Translations under genes and position numbers: made by a program
Part shown: one piece after another, positions 7,728 to 16,106 of the stretch
Numbering within the stretch: the first letter of the stretch is position 1
Layout: each line of letters begins with the position of its first letter
Assembly (NCBI GenBank): GCA_039177555.1
Contig: JBCDFV010000004.1
Span: 1 to 64,000, forward strand
Direction: 5' to 3'
From: JANQGH01 sp039177555
GTDB lineage: Bacteria; Pseudomonadota; Alphaproteobacteria; DSM-16000; Inquilinaceae
Length of the DNA stretch: 64,000 nucleotides
Notes under the pieces: generated by a model
The model's input: only the letters and a program-made list of their open reading frames with translations
The model's database searches: none
What the model was told of the DNA's origin: nothing

Positions 7728-8903
7728 ATGTCCCGAAACGACCAAGCACTCTCCGGTTCGCAGTCGCCAAACGGCGTGCCGTCCCAGCGCTTCAGCCGCC
7801 AGGCGAGCCTTCGCGCCGTCGACCGCGCAACCGGTGACTTGCGCCGCGGCGATCCGGTGCTGGTGCGGCCGGATGTCGGGCCCGCACTGTTGATTATGGC
7901 GGCGGAATCGGCCGCCGATCAGGGCCTTGACCGGATGATATCGCTGGGCGGCAGCGTCCCCTCCGTCATCTTGACCGGGCAGCGGGCCGTCACCTTGGGC
8001 CTAAGCACGAAGGCGGACGGCGTGCTGTCCTTGGGTCTGGCGAAGCGGCCAGAGGCCGCCTGGATTCGGGCCATGGCTGACCCGTTGGAAAGCGTGCCGG
8101 CGGGATCGCTGGATGGCGTGGCAGGCCCGCATTTCGATGAGGACAGCAAGACCGGCGCGGTGGCGGCGACACGGTTGCTGAAACTGGCGCGCCTGCTGCC
8201 GGCCGCCCTGGCGATCGAGGTCGAACGGCCTTTGGCCACCGACCGGCTGGCGGCGAACAGCGACATTCTCTCGGTGGCCGCCTTCGACATCGATCACTAT
8301 CAGGCCCATGCCGCCCGCAGCCTTCGCCGGGTGGCGGATGCCCGAGTGCCGTTGGATGGTGCGGAAGTGACCGATATCGTCGCTTTTCGCCCGACCGACG
8401 GCGGTCAGGAGCATCTGGCCATCATCATCGGCACGCCGGCGCCCGACCAACCGGTCTTGGTCCGCCTGCATTCGGAGTGCTTCACCGGCGACCTGTTGGG
8501 CAGCCTGCGCTGCGATTGCGGCCCGCAATTGCGCGGCGCGGTCAGCGAAATCGCCAAACAGGGCGGCGGCATCCTGCTCTATCTGGCGCAGGAAGGCAGG
8601 GGGATAGGCCTGATCAACAAGCTGCGGGCCTACCAGCTTCAGGATGCGGATTTCGACACCGTCGATGCCAATGAGATGCTGGGCTATGACGCCGACGAGC
8701 GGCTGTACCTGCCGGCCGCCGAAATGCTGGGCCAGCTCGGCTTCGGCAAGGTGCGTCTGATGACCAACAATCCGGAAAAGGTCGGGGACTTGAACGCGAT
8801 GGGCATCGACGTCGTGGAACGCGTGCCCCACATCTTTCCGGCCAATGGCCACAACGAGTTCTATCTGCGCACCAAAAAGCTGCGCACCGGGCACCTGATC
8901 TAA
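7728..8903 (+). CDS. ribA: GTP cyclohydrolase II with degenerate RibB-like N-terminal domain
   Basis: This enzyme converts GTP to the diaminopyrimidine that starts riboflavin synthesis. The C-terminal half (about 210-391) is a full GTP cyclohydrolase II. The zinc site HSECFTGDLLGSLRCDCG supplies Cys251, Cys262 and Cys264, and QEGRGIGL and TNNPEK are the other family signatures. The first 200 residues resemble 3,4-dihydroxy-2-butanone-4-phosphate synthase in outline (AVDRATGDLRRGDPVLV...LLIMAAE), but the acidic DDEDRENEGD metal/substrate loop is missing. That domain is therefore probably inactive and another ribB should exist elsewhere. It is divergent from the response regulator and convergent with the PLP-protein gene. 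Confidence 0.9.
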   Translation: MSRNDQALSGSQSPNGVPSQRFSRQASLRAVDRATGDLRRGDPVLVRPDVGPALLIMAAESAADQGLDRMISLGGSVPSVILTGQRAVTLGLSTKADGVLSLGLAKRPEAAWIRAMADPLESVPAGSLDGVAGPHFDEDSKTGAVAATRLLKLARLLPAALAIEVERPLATDRLAANSDILSVAAFDIDHYQAHAARSLRRVADARVPLDGAEVTDIVAFRPTDGGQEHLAIIIGTPAPDQPVLVRLHSECFTGDLLGSLRCDCGPQLRGAVSEIAKQGGGILLYLAQEGRGIGLINKLRAYQLQDADFDTVDANEMLGYDADERLYLPAAEMLGQLGFGKVRLMTNNPEKVGDLNAMGIDVVERVPHIFPANGHNEFYLRTKKLRTGHLI

Positions 8904-8918
8904 CCGACCTGGGTTCCG

Positions 8919-9593
8919 CTATTGCTGGTCCGTAGGTCGCTCGCCGAAGACGGCGGAACCGACCCGAACCTGGGTCGCGCCATGCCGGATGGCGGTTTCG
9001 AAATCGCCACTCATGCCCATCGACAGGGTTTTCAGCCCATGGCGATCGGCCAGATCGGCCAGCAGGGCAAAATGAGGTGCCGGGGCTTCGTCGATCGGCG
9101 GAATGCACATCAAGCCCTCAATCGGCAGGTCCAGCTCGTCGCGACATAGCGTCAGCAAACTGTCGAGGTCGGCCGGGAAGATGCCGGCCTTCTGCGGTTC
9201 CTCGCCCGTGTTCACCTGGATCAGGCAGCGCGGCCGCTTGCCCGAGGCGGCCATTTCGCGCGCCAGGGCACGCGCCAGCTTTGGCCGATCGATCGACTCG
9301 ATGACATCGAACAGCGCGACGGCCGGTTTTACCTTATTGGTCTGCAGCGGGCCGATCAGATGCAGGATCAGGTCCGGGTAGGCCGGCCGCAGCCCGGTCC
9401 AGCGGGCCTCGGCCTCCTGAACGCGGTTTTCACCGAACCGGCGGTGTCCGGCGTGCAAGGCTGCCTCGACCCGTTCCAGCGGCTGTTTCTTGCTGACCGC
9501 GACGAGTGCGATGGAGCCGGGGTCACGGCCAGCCTCGATGGCCGTCTTGTCGATGCGGTCTTGCAGGTGGGTCAGCGAGTCGGCAACTGTCAT
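8919..9593 (-). CDS. YggS family PLP homeostasis protein
   Basis: A 224-residue single-domain TIM-barrel protein of the YggS/PLPBP family, which binds pyridoxal phosphate and buffers its supply rather than catalysing a known reaction. Lys35 in VAVSKKQPLE is the PLP lysine. HLIGPLQTNK, FGENRVQEA, GLMCIPP and LSMGMSGDFETAI are all family blocks. The start at 9593 gives the usual length; upstream in-frame starts would add 55 residues that overlap the divergent oxygenase gene's promoter region. The 3' end faces ribA with a 15-bp gap. Confidence 0.92.
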   Translation of the reverse strand: MTVADSLTHLQDRIDKTAIEAGRDPGSIALVAVSKKQPLERVEAALHAGHRRFGENRVQEAEARWTGLRPAYPDLILHLIGPLQTNKVKPAVALFDVIESIDRPKLARALAREMAASGKRPRCLIQVNTGEEPQKAGIFPADLDSLLTLCRDELDLPIEGLMCIPPIDEAPAPHFALLADLADRHGLKTLSMGMSGDFETAIRHGATQVRVGSAVFGERPTDQQ

Positions 9594-9696
9594 GGGTTTG
9601 AACCTGGCCACAAGCCAAGCCTGTTGCAAGGTCGTCACGGCTGATCCAAAAAGGCGGCAGCCGCCACAGCCCGCAACCGAGACGACACGGATCGAC

Positions 9697-10887
9697 ATGG
9701 CCGACCGCATTTCCTCATTCGCCGAGATCCTCGCCCCAATGAGCGAGGAGACCTTCATGCGTGACTATTTCGGCCAGAAGCCGTTGCATCTTGAGGGGGC
9801 GGCAGAGAAGTTCCAGGCGGTCATGGACTGGTCGACCTTGACCGACCTGGTCAACCAGTCGGCCATCTGGTCATCGAAGTCCCTGGCGCTGGTCATGGAC
9901 GGGCGTCGGCTGTCGCCGGAGGAATACTGCCGCCGGGACCTGTCGCGCCACGGCATGGAGCTGATGATGGCCGATATGGACCGGGTCAAGGGCTGGCTCG
10001 GCAAGGGTGCCTCGATGGTCTTGAACGAGATCGACCAGCTGACGCCGGGCCTGCGCGCGGCGGCCGGCGCGCTGGAACAGGCGCTGAACGGCAAGGCCCA
10101 GGGCAATCTCTATTGTTCCTGGAAGGCGCATCCCGCCTTCGGCTCGCACTTCGACACCCACGACGTTTTCGCTATTCATGTCGCCGGCGAAAAGGTCTGG
10201 AACGTCTATCAGCGCCACTTCCTGGATCCGATCGCCCATCCCAGGTTCAAAAACCTCGATCGCGCCTTCGACGAAGCGCATAAGGGCACGCTCGAACAGC
10301 AAGTCCGGCTGACGCCGGGCGACCTGCTGTACCTGCCCCGCGGCTATTATCACGATGCGCTGGCCGAAAGTGACGCGGCGGTGCATATCGCATTCGGCGT
10401 CACGTTTCCGATCGGCCTGGACCTTATCGGCCCGCTGCACGCCAGGCTGGTGGACGATGAGCTGTTCCGCGCGCGTCTGCCGAACGGCGATCGGGATGCC
10501 CTTGGCCAGCATGTCGAGGCGTTGGCGGAGCGGCTGCGCGAACTCGCCATGGAACCGGCCGTTGGCAACCAGCTTTATCGGGTCGCCGAAGATTTCCGCT
10601 ACGACCGGACCGAGCTGTCGCTGCCCGACGATGGCGGGACCGGCTCCGCCTACCGCGTGGATCTGCCGGACATCCAGATCGCGACGGTTTCCGGCAAACG
10701 GTGCATGGTCCGCAAGCAGCAAGCGGTGCCCATTCCGGCCGGTCTGGAGCCGCCAATCGCTTGGGTATTGAAATCTAAGACATTTCGAGAGAACGATTTG
10801 GCAAAAGCACACCCTGAACTGACTGAGCAAGCACGTCAGGGGCTGCTACAGAACCTTAGAAACATGGATGTTATCTCTGAAATCTAA
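9697..10887 (+). CDS. JmjC/cupin-type 2-oxoglutarate-dependent oxygenase (ribosomal oxygenase-like)
   Basis: A 396-residue cupin-like protein (PF08007 type). The iron triad is visible: His151 and Asp153 in GSHFDTHDVF and the distal His219 in YLPRGYYHDAL, with HVAGEKVW placing the 2-oxoglutarate-binding strand. The segment after about 290 looks like the C-terminal helical/winged part found in bacterial ribosomal oxygenases such as YcfD, which hydroxylate ribosomal protein residues. The match is clearer to the catalytic core than to any named substrate group, so the target is uncertain. The ATG at 9697 begins the conserved domain; an upstream reading would run through the divergent YggS-family promoter. 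Confidence 0.8.
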   Translation: MADRISSFAEILAPMSEETFMRDYFGQKPLHLEGAAEKFQAVMDWSTLTDLVNQSAIWSSKSLALVMDGRRLSPEEYCRRDLSRHGMELMMADMDRVKGWLGKGASMVLNEIDQLTPGLRAAAGALEQALNGKAQGNLYCSWKAHPAFGSHFDTHDVFAIHVAGEKVWNVYQRHFLDPIAHPRFKNLDRAFDEAHKGTLEQQVRLTPGDLLYLPRGYYHDALAESDAAVHIAFGVTFPIGLDLIGPLHARLVDDELFRARLPNGDRDALGQHVEALAERLRELAMEPAVGNQLYRVAEDFRYDRTELSLPDDGGTGSAYRVDLPDIQIATVSGKRCMVRKQQAVPIPAGLEPPIAWVLKSKTFRENDLAKAHPELTEQARQGLLQNLRNMDVISEI

Positions 10888-10914
10888 GGATTTTGGTCGT
10901 TTTGAGGCGCAAAC

Positions 10915-10962
10915 TGTGGCCCATCGGCCACACTGCCAAACGAATGTGGCTTATCCGCCACT
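10915..10962. promoter_or_regulatory. Two tandem 18-bp inverted repeats upstream of the porin
   Basis: TGTGGCCCATCGGCCACA (10915-10932) and TGTGGCTTATCCGCCACT (10945-10962) share TGTGGC-NNATCN-GCCAC. Each is an inverted repeat and the two start exactly 30 bp apart, near three helical turns. They lie between the oxygenase stop and a possible porin promoter. This looks like a two-dimer operator; the regulator is not identifiable. Confidence 0.55.
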
Positions 10963-10969
10963 TTGCTTA

Positions 10970-10999
10970 TTGTCGTCCGGCGCTTCGGGTGGGTATACG
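10970..10999 (+). promoter_or_regulatory. Possible sigma70-type porin promoter
   Basis: TTGTCG (10970-10975) and TATACG (10994-10999), with an 18-bp spacer, are the best -35/-10 pair upstream of the porin. The match is modest. It sits immediately downstream of the tandem inverted repeats, about 98 bp before the start codon, which would leave a leader of roughly 90 nt. Confidence 0.35.
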
Positions 11000-11096
11000 C
11001 TTACTCAGGCTTTCGTGGTTGTCCGCGGCAGCCGCGTTTTAAAGCGATTCGCTTGTAACTCGGGGCCGGGCAACGGCCTTAACTGGAGGTTGAAGG

Positions 11097-12239
11097 ATGA
11101 AGAAAGTTCTTCTGGGTAGCAGCGCCCTGGTTGCCGCTGGCCTGTTTGCCGTTCCGGCGGCCGCGCAGCTTGAGCTGACGATCAGCGGTTCCGTCGACGT
11201 GAACTTCGGTGTCGTCGATGAAGACGGCCCGAGCCTTGTTGATGCCGAAGACGTTGAGTTCAATCGCCGCGATTATGGCGGTCGGACCGACGTCACGTTG
11301 AACTTCAACACGGTCGCCACGGCCGATAACGGCCTGCGTTATGGTTCGCGCATCAACATCGATGACAGCGATGACAACGTTTCCAGCGATGGGAGCATTG
11401 ATTCGTTCAATAACGCCTCGACATTCACGATCGACGAAGCCTGGCTGTTCCTTTCGGGCTCGTTCGGTGAGATTCGGTTGGGCGACAAGGAAGGTGTGGC
11501 GCCGAACTTCCGCTTGACCATCCCGACGGTTGGCGGCGGCGCCGCGGACGGCGACTGGGACAACTATGTCGGTGTCGGCACCCCGGAAACCGGAACCGGT
11601 TTCCTGCTGGGCGACAACGACTCGGCGCGTATCACCTACTTCTTTGAGTGGGAAGGCCTGACCGCTGGCGCGTCCTATGCCCCTGCTTCGGGTGACAGTC
11701 TCCTCAACTCGACGGCTCAGTGTCGCGACACGGATGTTATCTTCTGTGCCGATTTTGAGGACCAGTTCGATATCGGCGCCAACTACACGTTTGATTTCGA
11801 CGGTGGCTCGGTCATCGTCGCCGCGACGTACCTGACGGCGGATTCCGTTAGTGCGGAGCGGGAAGACATCGAAGGTGTCTCGCTGGGCGCGCAGGTCGCT
11901 TATGACGCATTCACCATCGGCGGCTTCTACGTCAACAGCTTTGATTCCGGTGCGCCTGTCGACGACGATGTCGACGACTTCCAACGTTGGGGTGTCGGTG
12001 CAACCTATCAGGTCGGCGATTGGGGCTTTGGCGTGAACTACCTCGGTTCCAGCAACTTTGACGGTGAGGATGGCTGGGCCGCCGGTGGTGGCGTGTCCTA
12101 TAACATCGCACCGGGTCTGCAAGCCTATGCCGACCTTGTGTTCTTCGAAAATGAAGCAACGGCGCCAGACGGCGTAGGCCCGAGGTTGGAAGCGGACGAC
12201 GGTACCGTGTTCCTGGCGGGTATCACCGCTTCGTTCTAG
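11097..12239 (+). CDS. Outer-membrane porin
   Basis: A 380-residue general porin with a signal peptide ending at AAA-Q (about residue 23). A long run of alternating amphipathic strands follows, rich in Asp, Gly, Thr and aromatic residues. The C-terminal end is TASF, with a terminal Phe as the BAM assembly signal. It most resembles the Porin_4-type trimeric porins of Rhodospirillales. The mature chain is strongly acidic, suggesting a cation-preferring channel (inference). A strong GGAGG is placed before the ATG, a strong terminator follows at 12263, and the TGTGGC inverted repeats lie upstream, all fitting an abundant, regulated, monocistronic product. Confidence 0.88.
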   Translation: MKKVLLGSSALVAAGLFAVPAAAQLELTISGSVDVNFGVVDEDGPSLVDAEDVEFNRRDYGGRTDVTLNFNTVATADNGLRYGSRINIDDSDDNVSSDGSIDSFNNASTFTIDEAWLFLSGSFGEIRLGDKEGVAPNFRLTIPTVGGGAADGDWDNYVGVGTPETGTGFLLGDNDSARITYFFEWEGLTAGASYAPASGDSLLNSTAQCRDTDVIFCADFEDQFDIGANYTFDFDGGSVIVAATYLTADSVSAEREDIEGVSLGAQVAYDAFTIGGFYVNSFDSGAPVDDDVDDFQRWGVGATYQVGDWGFGVNYLGSSNFDGEDGWAAGGGVSYNIAPGLQAYADLVFFENEATAPDGVGPRLEADDGTVFLAGITASF

Positions 12240-12262
12240 ATCGACCTTCAAGGTCTATCGAG

Positions 12263-12293
12263 AAAGGGACGGCCTTGCGCCGTCCCTTTTTTT
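12263..12293 (+). terminator. Strong intrinsic terminator of the porin gene
   Basis: An 11-bp perfect stem (AAAGGGACGGC at 12263-12273, GCCGTCCCTTT at 12279-12289) has a 5-nt loop and ends in a seven-T run (12287-12293). It begins 24 bp after the porin stop. Confidence 0.93.
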
Positions 12294-12310
12294 CTGCCAT
12301 ATCGGCCGCC

Positions 12311-12844
12311 ATGTTCCAGACCCGCGCACGCACAGGCATCTTGGCCGCAACCGGACTGGCAGTTCTGCTCGCCGGCTGCAGCTCCGCACCCGATCTGACC
12401 GTCACCGATCCGCCGCCGCCGACCGATCCGCGCGACCGCCGTGTCGAAGAGATCGGCAGCGTTTTCGGCCCGGACGGGTTGGTGCTTTTTGGCGGCGAGC
12501 GGGCGCCCGAACCCGGTTCCGGCATCGGCGTGAACTCGTATCTGTGGCGGGCGTCGCTGGACACCGTCGCCTTCATGCCGGTTGCCTCGGCCGACCCGTT
12601 CGGCGGTGTCATCCTGACCGACTGGTACCAGCCGTCGCCGGCTTCGGAAGAGCGGTTCAAGCTGAACATCTTCATCCTTGACCGGCAGCTTCGCGCCGAC
12701 GGGGTTCGTGTCGCCGTGTTCCGGCAAGTGCGCCAGCGAGGCGAGTGGGTCGACGCCGAAGCCGGCGCCGGCACCGCCAACACGCTGGAAGAGACGATTC
12801 TGACCCGGGCCCGCGAACTGCGCGTGATCTCTCAACAGCAATAA
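12311..12844 (+). CDS. DUF3576 family lipoprotein
   Basis: A 177-residue predicted lipoprotein. The lipobox LAGC puts the acylated cysteine at residue 23 after a short hydrophobic signal. The body contains the conserved GIGVNSYLWRASLDT, SADPFGGVILTDWY and ERFKLNIFILDRQLRADGVRV blocks of DUF3576 (PF12100), an alphaproteobacterial envelope family of unknown function that is regularly found just upstream of leuS. The ATG at 12311 is chosen because an earlier in-frame start at 12275 would lie inside the porin terminator stem. Confidence 0.85.
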   Translation: MFQTRARTGILAATGLAVLLAGCSSAPDLTVTDPPPPTDPRDRRVEEIGSVFGPDGLVLFGGERAPEPGSGIGVNSYLWRASLDTVAFMPVASADPFGGVILTDWYQPSPASEERFKLNIFILDRQLRADGVRVAVFRQVRQRGEWVDAEAGAGTANTLEETILTRARELRVISQQQ

Positions 12845-12921
12845 GCTGAACGAAGGGGCTAGCGAAACCGAACCGGTTTCCCGCACCCGCGTTCCAGTCT
12901 CCGTTCGATGGGTGGCGAGCA

Positions 12922-15594
12922 ATGTCACGCTATAATTTCCGCGAGACCGAGGCCAAATGGCAGGCGATCTGGGCGGAGCGCGGCTGCCATAAGCCGGTCG
13001 AAGACGCGACGCGCGACAAGTACTATGTGCTTGAGATGTTTCCCTACCCGTCCGGGCGGCTGCACATCGGCCACGCGCGGAACTACGTCATCGGCGACCT
13101 GATCGCCCGGTTTAAGAAGGCCAAGGGTTTCAGCGTTCTTCATCCCATGGGCTGGGATGCCTTCGGCTTGCCCGCGGAAAACGCGGCGATCCAGAACCAG
13201 GTCCATCCGGATGATTGGACCCAGGAGAACATCCGGGTCATGCGCGGCCAGCTTCAGATGCTGGGGTTGAGTTACGACTGGGATCGCGAGCTTGCCACGT
13301 GCGATCCCGACTATTACCGGCACGAACAGAAGATGTTCTTGGACTTCGTGCGTTCCGGCCTCGCCTATCGCAAGGAAAGCTGGGTCAATTGGGACCCGGT
13401 CGACCACACCGTGCTCGCCAACGAACAGGTGATCGACGGCAAGGGCTGGCGCACGGGCGCACCGGTCGAGCGGCGCAAGCTGACCCAATGGTTCTTGAAG
13501 ATCACGTCCTTCGCGGACGAGCTGCAGTCCGCGCTCGGCGCGCTGGATCGGTGGCCGGACCGGGTGCGGCTGATGCAGGAGAACTGGATCGGCCGCTCGG
13601 TCGGCGCCAAGGTCCTGTTCGCGCTAGACGGCAGAAACGAGCCGGTGGAGGTGTTCACGACCCGGCCCGATACGTTGTTCGGCGCCAGCTTCCTGGCCCT
13701 GTCGCCCGACCATCCGTTGGCCGAGGAGCTTGCCGCCGACAATCCGGACCTGGCCGCGTTCATCGAGGAATGTCGTCGCCTCGGCACATCGGAAGAGGCG
13801 ATCGAGACGGCGGAGAAACGCGGCCTGGACACCGGTTTGCGTGCCCGGCACCCGTTCCTGCCGGATGTGACGCTGCCGGTGCATGTCGCCAACTTCGTGC
13901 TGATGGAATACGGGTCGGGCGCGATCTTCGGCTGTCCGGCCCATGACCAGCGCGACCTCGACTTCGCGCGTAAATACGGCCTGCCCGTCACGCCGGTTCT
14001 GTGGCCGACGGACGCGACCATGATATCCGACCAGGAAGCCGCCGATTGGGACCGCGATGCGCGCGCCCGGTTCGACGAGGAACCCCTGCAGGCGACGGAC
14101 GGCGACGGTTTCACGCTCCATGTCGGCAAGACGGCGTTCACGGACACGTCGCGCGCCAAGTACATATACGATCTGGGATCCTTGACGGATGGGCGGGCGC
14201 TGTCCGTCGACGAGGCTAAGCAGGTCGTCATCAAGGCGTTGGAACGGCAGGGACAGGGCGACGCCACGGTCCGCTATCGGCTGCGCGATTGGGGGGTTTC
14301 CCGCCAACGGTATTGGGGCTGCCCGATCCCGGTCATGTACCGCGTCGACGATGGCGCCATGGTCCTGGTACCGGACGAGGACTTGCCGGTCGAACTGCCG
14401 AAGGATGTCGACCTCAGCCAGCCCGGCAACCCGCTGGCCAATCACCCGACCTGGAAGCACACGACCTGCCCGGAAACAGGCAAGCCGGCGATCCGCGAAA
14501 CCGACACCTTTGACACCTTCTTTGAAAGCTCCTGGTACTTCCTGAGATTCTGCTCGCCGCACGCCGCGTCCGCGTTCGATGCCAAGGACACGGATTATTG
14601 GATGCCGGTCGACCAGTATATCGGCGGTATCGAGCACGCCGTCCTGCATCTGCTCTACAGCCGGTTCTTCACCCGCGCGCTGAACCAGAGCGGTCATCAT
14701 GTGACGGAGGAACCGTTCGCCGGCCTGATGACCCAGGGCATGGTCGTGCATGAGACCTATCAGGACGAGAACGGCAACTGGCTGTTCCCCGAAGAGGTCG
14801 CCGAGACAGGTGGCGCATTCGTGAAGGAAGCCGACGGCAGCCCAGTGACCAAGGGCCGCTTGGAGAAGATGTCCAAGTCCAAGAAGAACGTCGTCGGACT
14901 TGAGACGGTGGTGGACGCCTACGGCGCGGACACGGGCCGCCTGGTCCTGATGTCCGACAGTCCGCCGGAACGCGACCTGGAATGGACTGAGACCGGGTTG
15001 GAAGGCGCCTGGCGCTACGTCAATCGCCTTTGGCGCCTGATCACCGAACCCGCCGTCACGCTGGCACCGGCCGGTGCGGCCATCCCGAACGCGCTCTCGG
15101 ACGAGGCGGTCACGCTGCGGCGCGAGGTGCACAAGACGATCCTGGCGGTCGAACAGGATTTCGAGGGTTTTCGCCTCAACCGAGCCGTTGCGAGGCTGCG
15201 CGAGCTGACCAACGCCATTGCCGGCCTCAAAGGGGCGGGCGACGGCGAGCCCTGGGCGATGCGCGAAGCGCTGGAGGCGCTGACCTTGATGATCGCACCG
15301 GTGATGCCGCACTTCGCGGAGGAGGCGTGGGCGATGCTGGGGCACCAAAGCATTGTCGCGGAAACGCCGTGGCCGGTGGCCGATGCCACCCTGGCGGCCG
15401 ACGAACAGATTACCATCGGCGTGCAAGTCAATGGTAAGCTGCGCGGAACGGTGACGCTGCCGAAGGATGCCGACCAGACAGCGGCGGAAGGGGCCGCGCT
15501 GGCGGAGCCGAACGTGCAGCGTGCGCTGGACGGCAAAACCGTGCGCAAGGTGATCGTAGTGCCCAATAGGATCGTGAATGTCGTTGCCGCGTAA
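12922..15594 (+). CDS. leuS: Leucyl-tRNA synthetase
   Basis: An 890-residue class Ia synthetase that charges tRNA-Leu. HIGH is at 48-51 (PSGRLHIGHARNY) and KMSKS at 649-653. The CP1 editing domain carries the TTRPDTLFGA segment near residue 247 and the GSGAIFGCPAHDQRD segment. The C-terminal anticodon-binding and leucine-specific domains are complete. The next gene, lptE, starts inside its last codons (17-bp overlap), indicating coupled translation in a leuS-lptE-holA operon. Confidence 0.97.
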   Translation: MSRYNFRETEAKWQAIWAERGCHKPVEDATRDKYYVLEMFPYPSGRLHIGHARNYVIGDLIARFKKAKGFSVLHPMGWDAFGLPAENAAIQNQVHPDDWTQENIRVMRGQLQMLGLSYDWDRELATCDPDYYRHEQKMFLDFVRSGLAYRKESWVNWDPVDHTVLANEQVIDGKGWRTGAPVERRKLTQWFLKITSFADELQSALGALDRWPDRVRLMQENWIGRSVGAKVLFALDGRNEPVEVFTTRPDTLFGASFLALSPDHPLAEELAADNPDLAAFIEECRRLGTSEEAIETAEKRGLDTGLRARHPFLPDVTLPVHVANFVLMEYGSGAIFGCPAHDQRDLDFARKYGLPVTPVLWPTDATMISDQEAADWDRDARARFDEEPLQATDGDGFTLHVGKTAFTDTSRAKYIYDLGSLTDGRALSVDEAKQVVIKALERQGQGDATVRYRLRDWGVSRQRYWGCPIPVMYRVDDGAMVLVPDEDLPVELPKDVDLSQPGNPLANHPTWKHTTCPETGKPAIRETDTFDTFFESSWYFLRFCSPHAASAFDAKDTDYWMPVDQYIGGIEHAVLHLLYSRFFTRALNQSGHHVTEEPFAGLMTQGMVVHETYQDENGNWLFPEEVAETGGAFVKEADGSPVTKGRLEKMSKSKKNVVGLETVVDAYGADTGRLVLMSDSPPERDLEWTETGLEGAWRYVNRLWRLITEPAVTLAPAGAAIPNALSDEAVTLRREVHKTILAVEQDFEGFRLNRAVARLRELTNAIAGLKGAGDGEPWAMREALEALTLMIAPVMPHFAEEAWAMLGHQSIVAETPWPVADATLAADEQITIGVQVNGKLRGTVTLPKDADQTAAEGAALAEPNVQRALDGKTVRKVIVVPNRIVNVVAA

Positions 15595-16099
15595 CCTGGT
15601 CAGCCGACGCCTGTTCCTTGCCGGCGCCGGTGTACTGACCTTGTCCGGATGCGGCTTTCGTCCGCTCTATGGCGATCGCCAGGCATTCGGGCCGGTGGCC
15701 GACGAGTTGGCCAGCATCGATGTGGGCGTCATTTCTGACCGGCCCGGTCAGTTGCTGCGCACCTATCTGATCCAACAGCTCAATCCGAACGGGCGCCCGG
15801 CCGATCCGGCCTATACCCTCGAGGTTGGCCTGGACGAGACCATCACCAATCTCGGCATTCAGCGAGACGATACGGCGACGCGCTCCAATCTCCGCATCGA
15901 GGCCGTCTATACGCTGACAAGCACCGCCGACGGCCAGGCCGTGTATCTGAACACGACGGAAGTGATCACCAGCTACAACATCCTGGACGATCAGTTCGCC
16001 ACCGTCGTTGCCGAGCGGTCGGCCCAGGAGGGCGCTTTGCGCGAACTGAGCGAGCGGATTCGAACCGACCTCGCCCTTTTCTTCGCGCGCTCAGCCTAG
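15578..16099 (+). CDS. lptE: LPS-assembly lipoprotein LptE
   Basis: A 173-residue lipoprotein. A twin-Arg-containing signal (SRRLFLAGAG) ends in the lipobox LSGC with Cys25, followed by GFRPLYG, the hallmark of the alphaproteobacterial LptE/RlpB-like family. LptE plugs and stabilises the LptD beta-barrel that inserts lipopolysaccharide into the outer leaflet. Its place between leuS and holA is the conserved position of lptE in Proteobacteria, which supports the assignment of this fast-evolving protein. The start overlaps the leuS end by 17 bp. Confidence 0.9.
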   Translation: MSLPRNLVSRRLFLAGAGVLTLSGCGFRPLYGDRQAFGPVADELASIDVGVISDRPGQLLRTYLIQQLNPNGRPADPAYTLEVGLDETITNLGIQRDDTATRSNLRIEAVYTLTSTADGQAVYLNTTEVITSYNILDDQFATVVAERSAQEGALRELSERIRTDLALFFARSA

Positions 16100-16106
16100 C
16101 CCCCCC

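Noticed and set aside
9653..9665. GGCGGCAGCCGCC palindrome between the YggS-family and oxygenase genes
   Set aside because: Low-complexity GC sequence with a one-base centre, common in this genome; no support as an operator.
11025..11045. CGCGG/CCGCG stem with TTTT upstream of the porin as a terminator for the oxygenase gene
   Set aside because: Only five base pairs with a three-base loop, and it lies downstream of the likely porin promoter, where termination would silence the porin.
13624..15426. 600-codon minus-strand open frame inside leuS
   Set aside because: It is antisense to a complete, well-conserved leuS. The long frame is an effect of high GC codon bias and has no domain.
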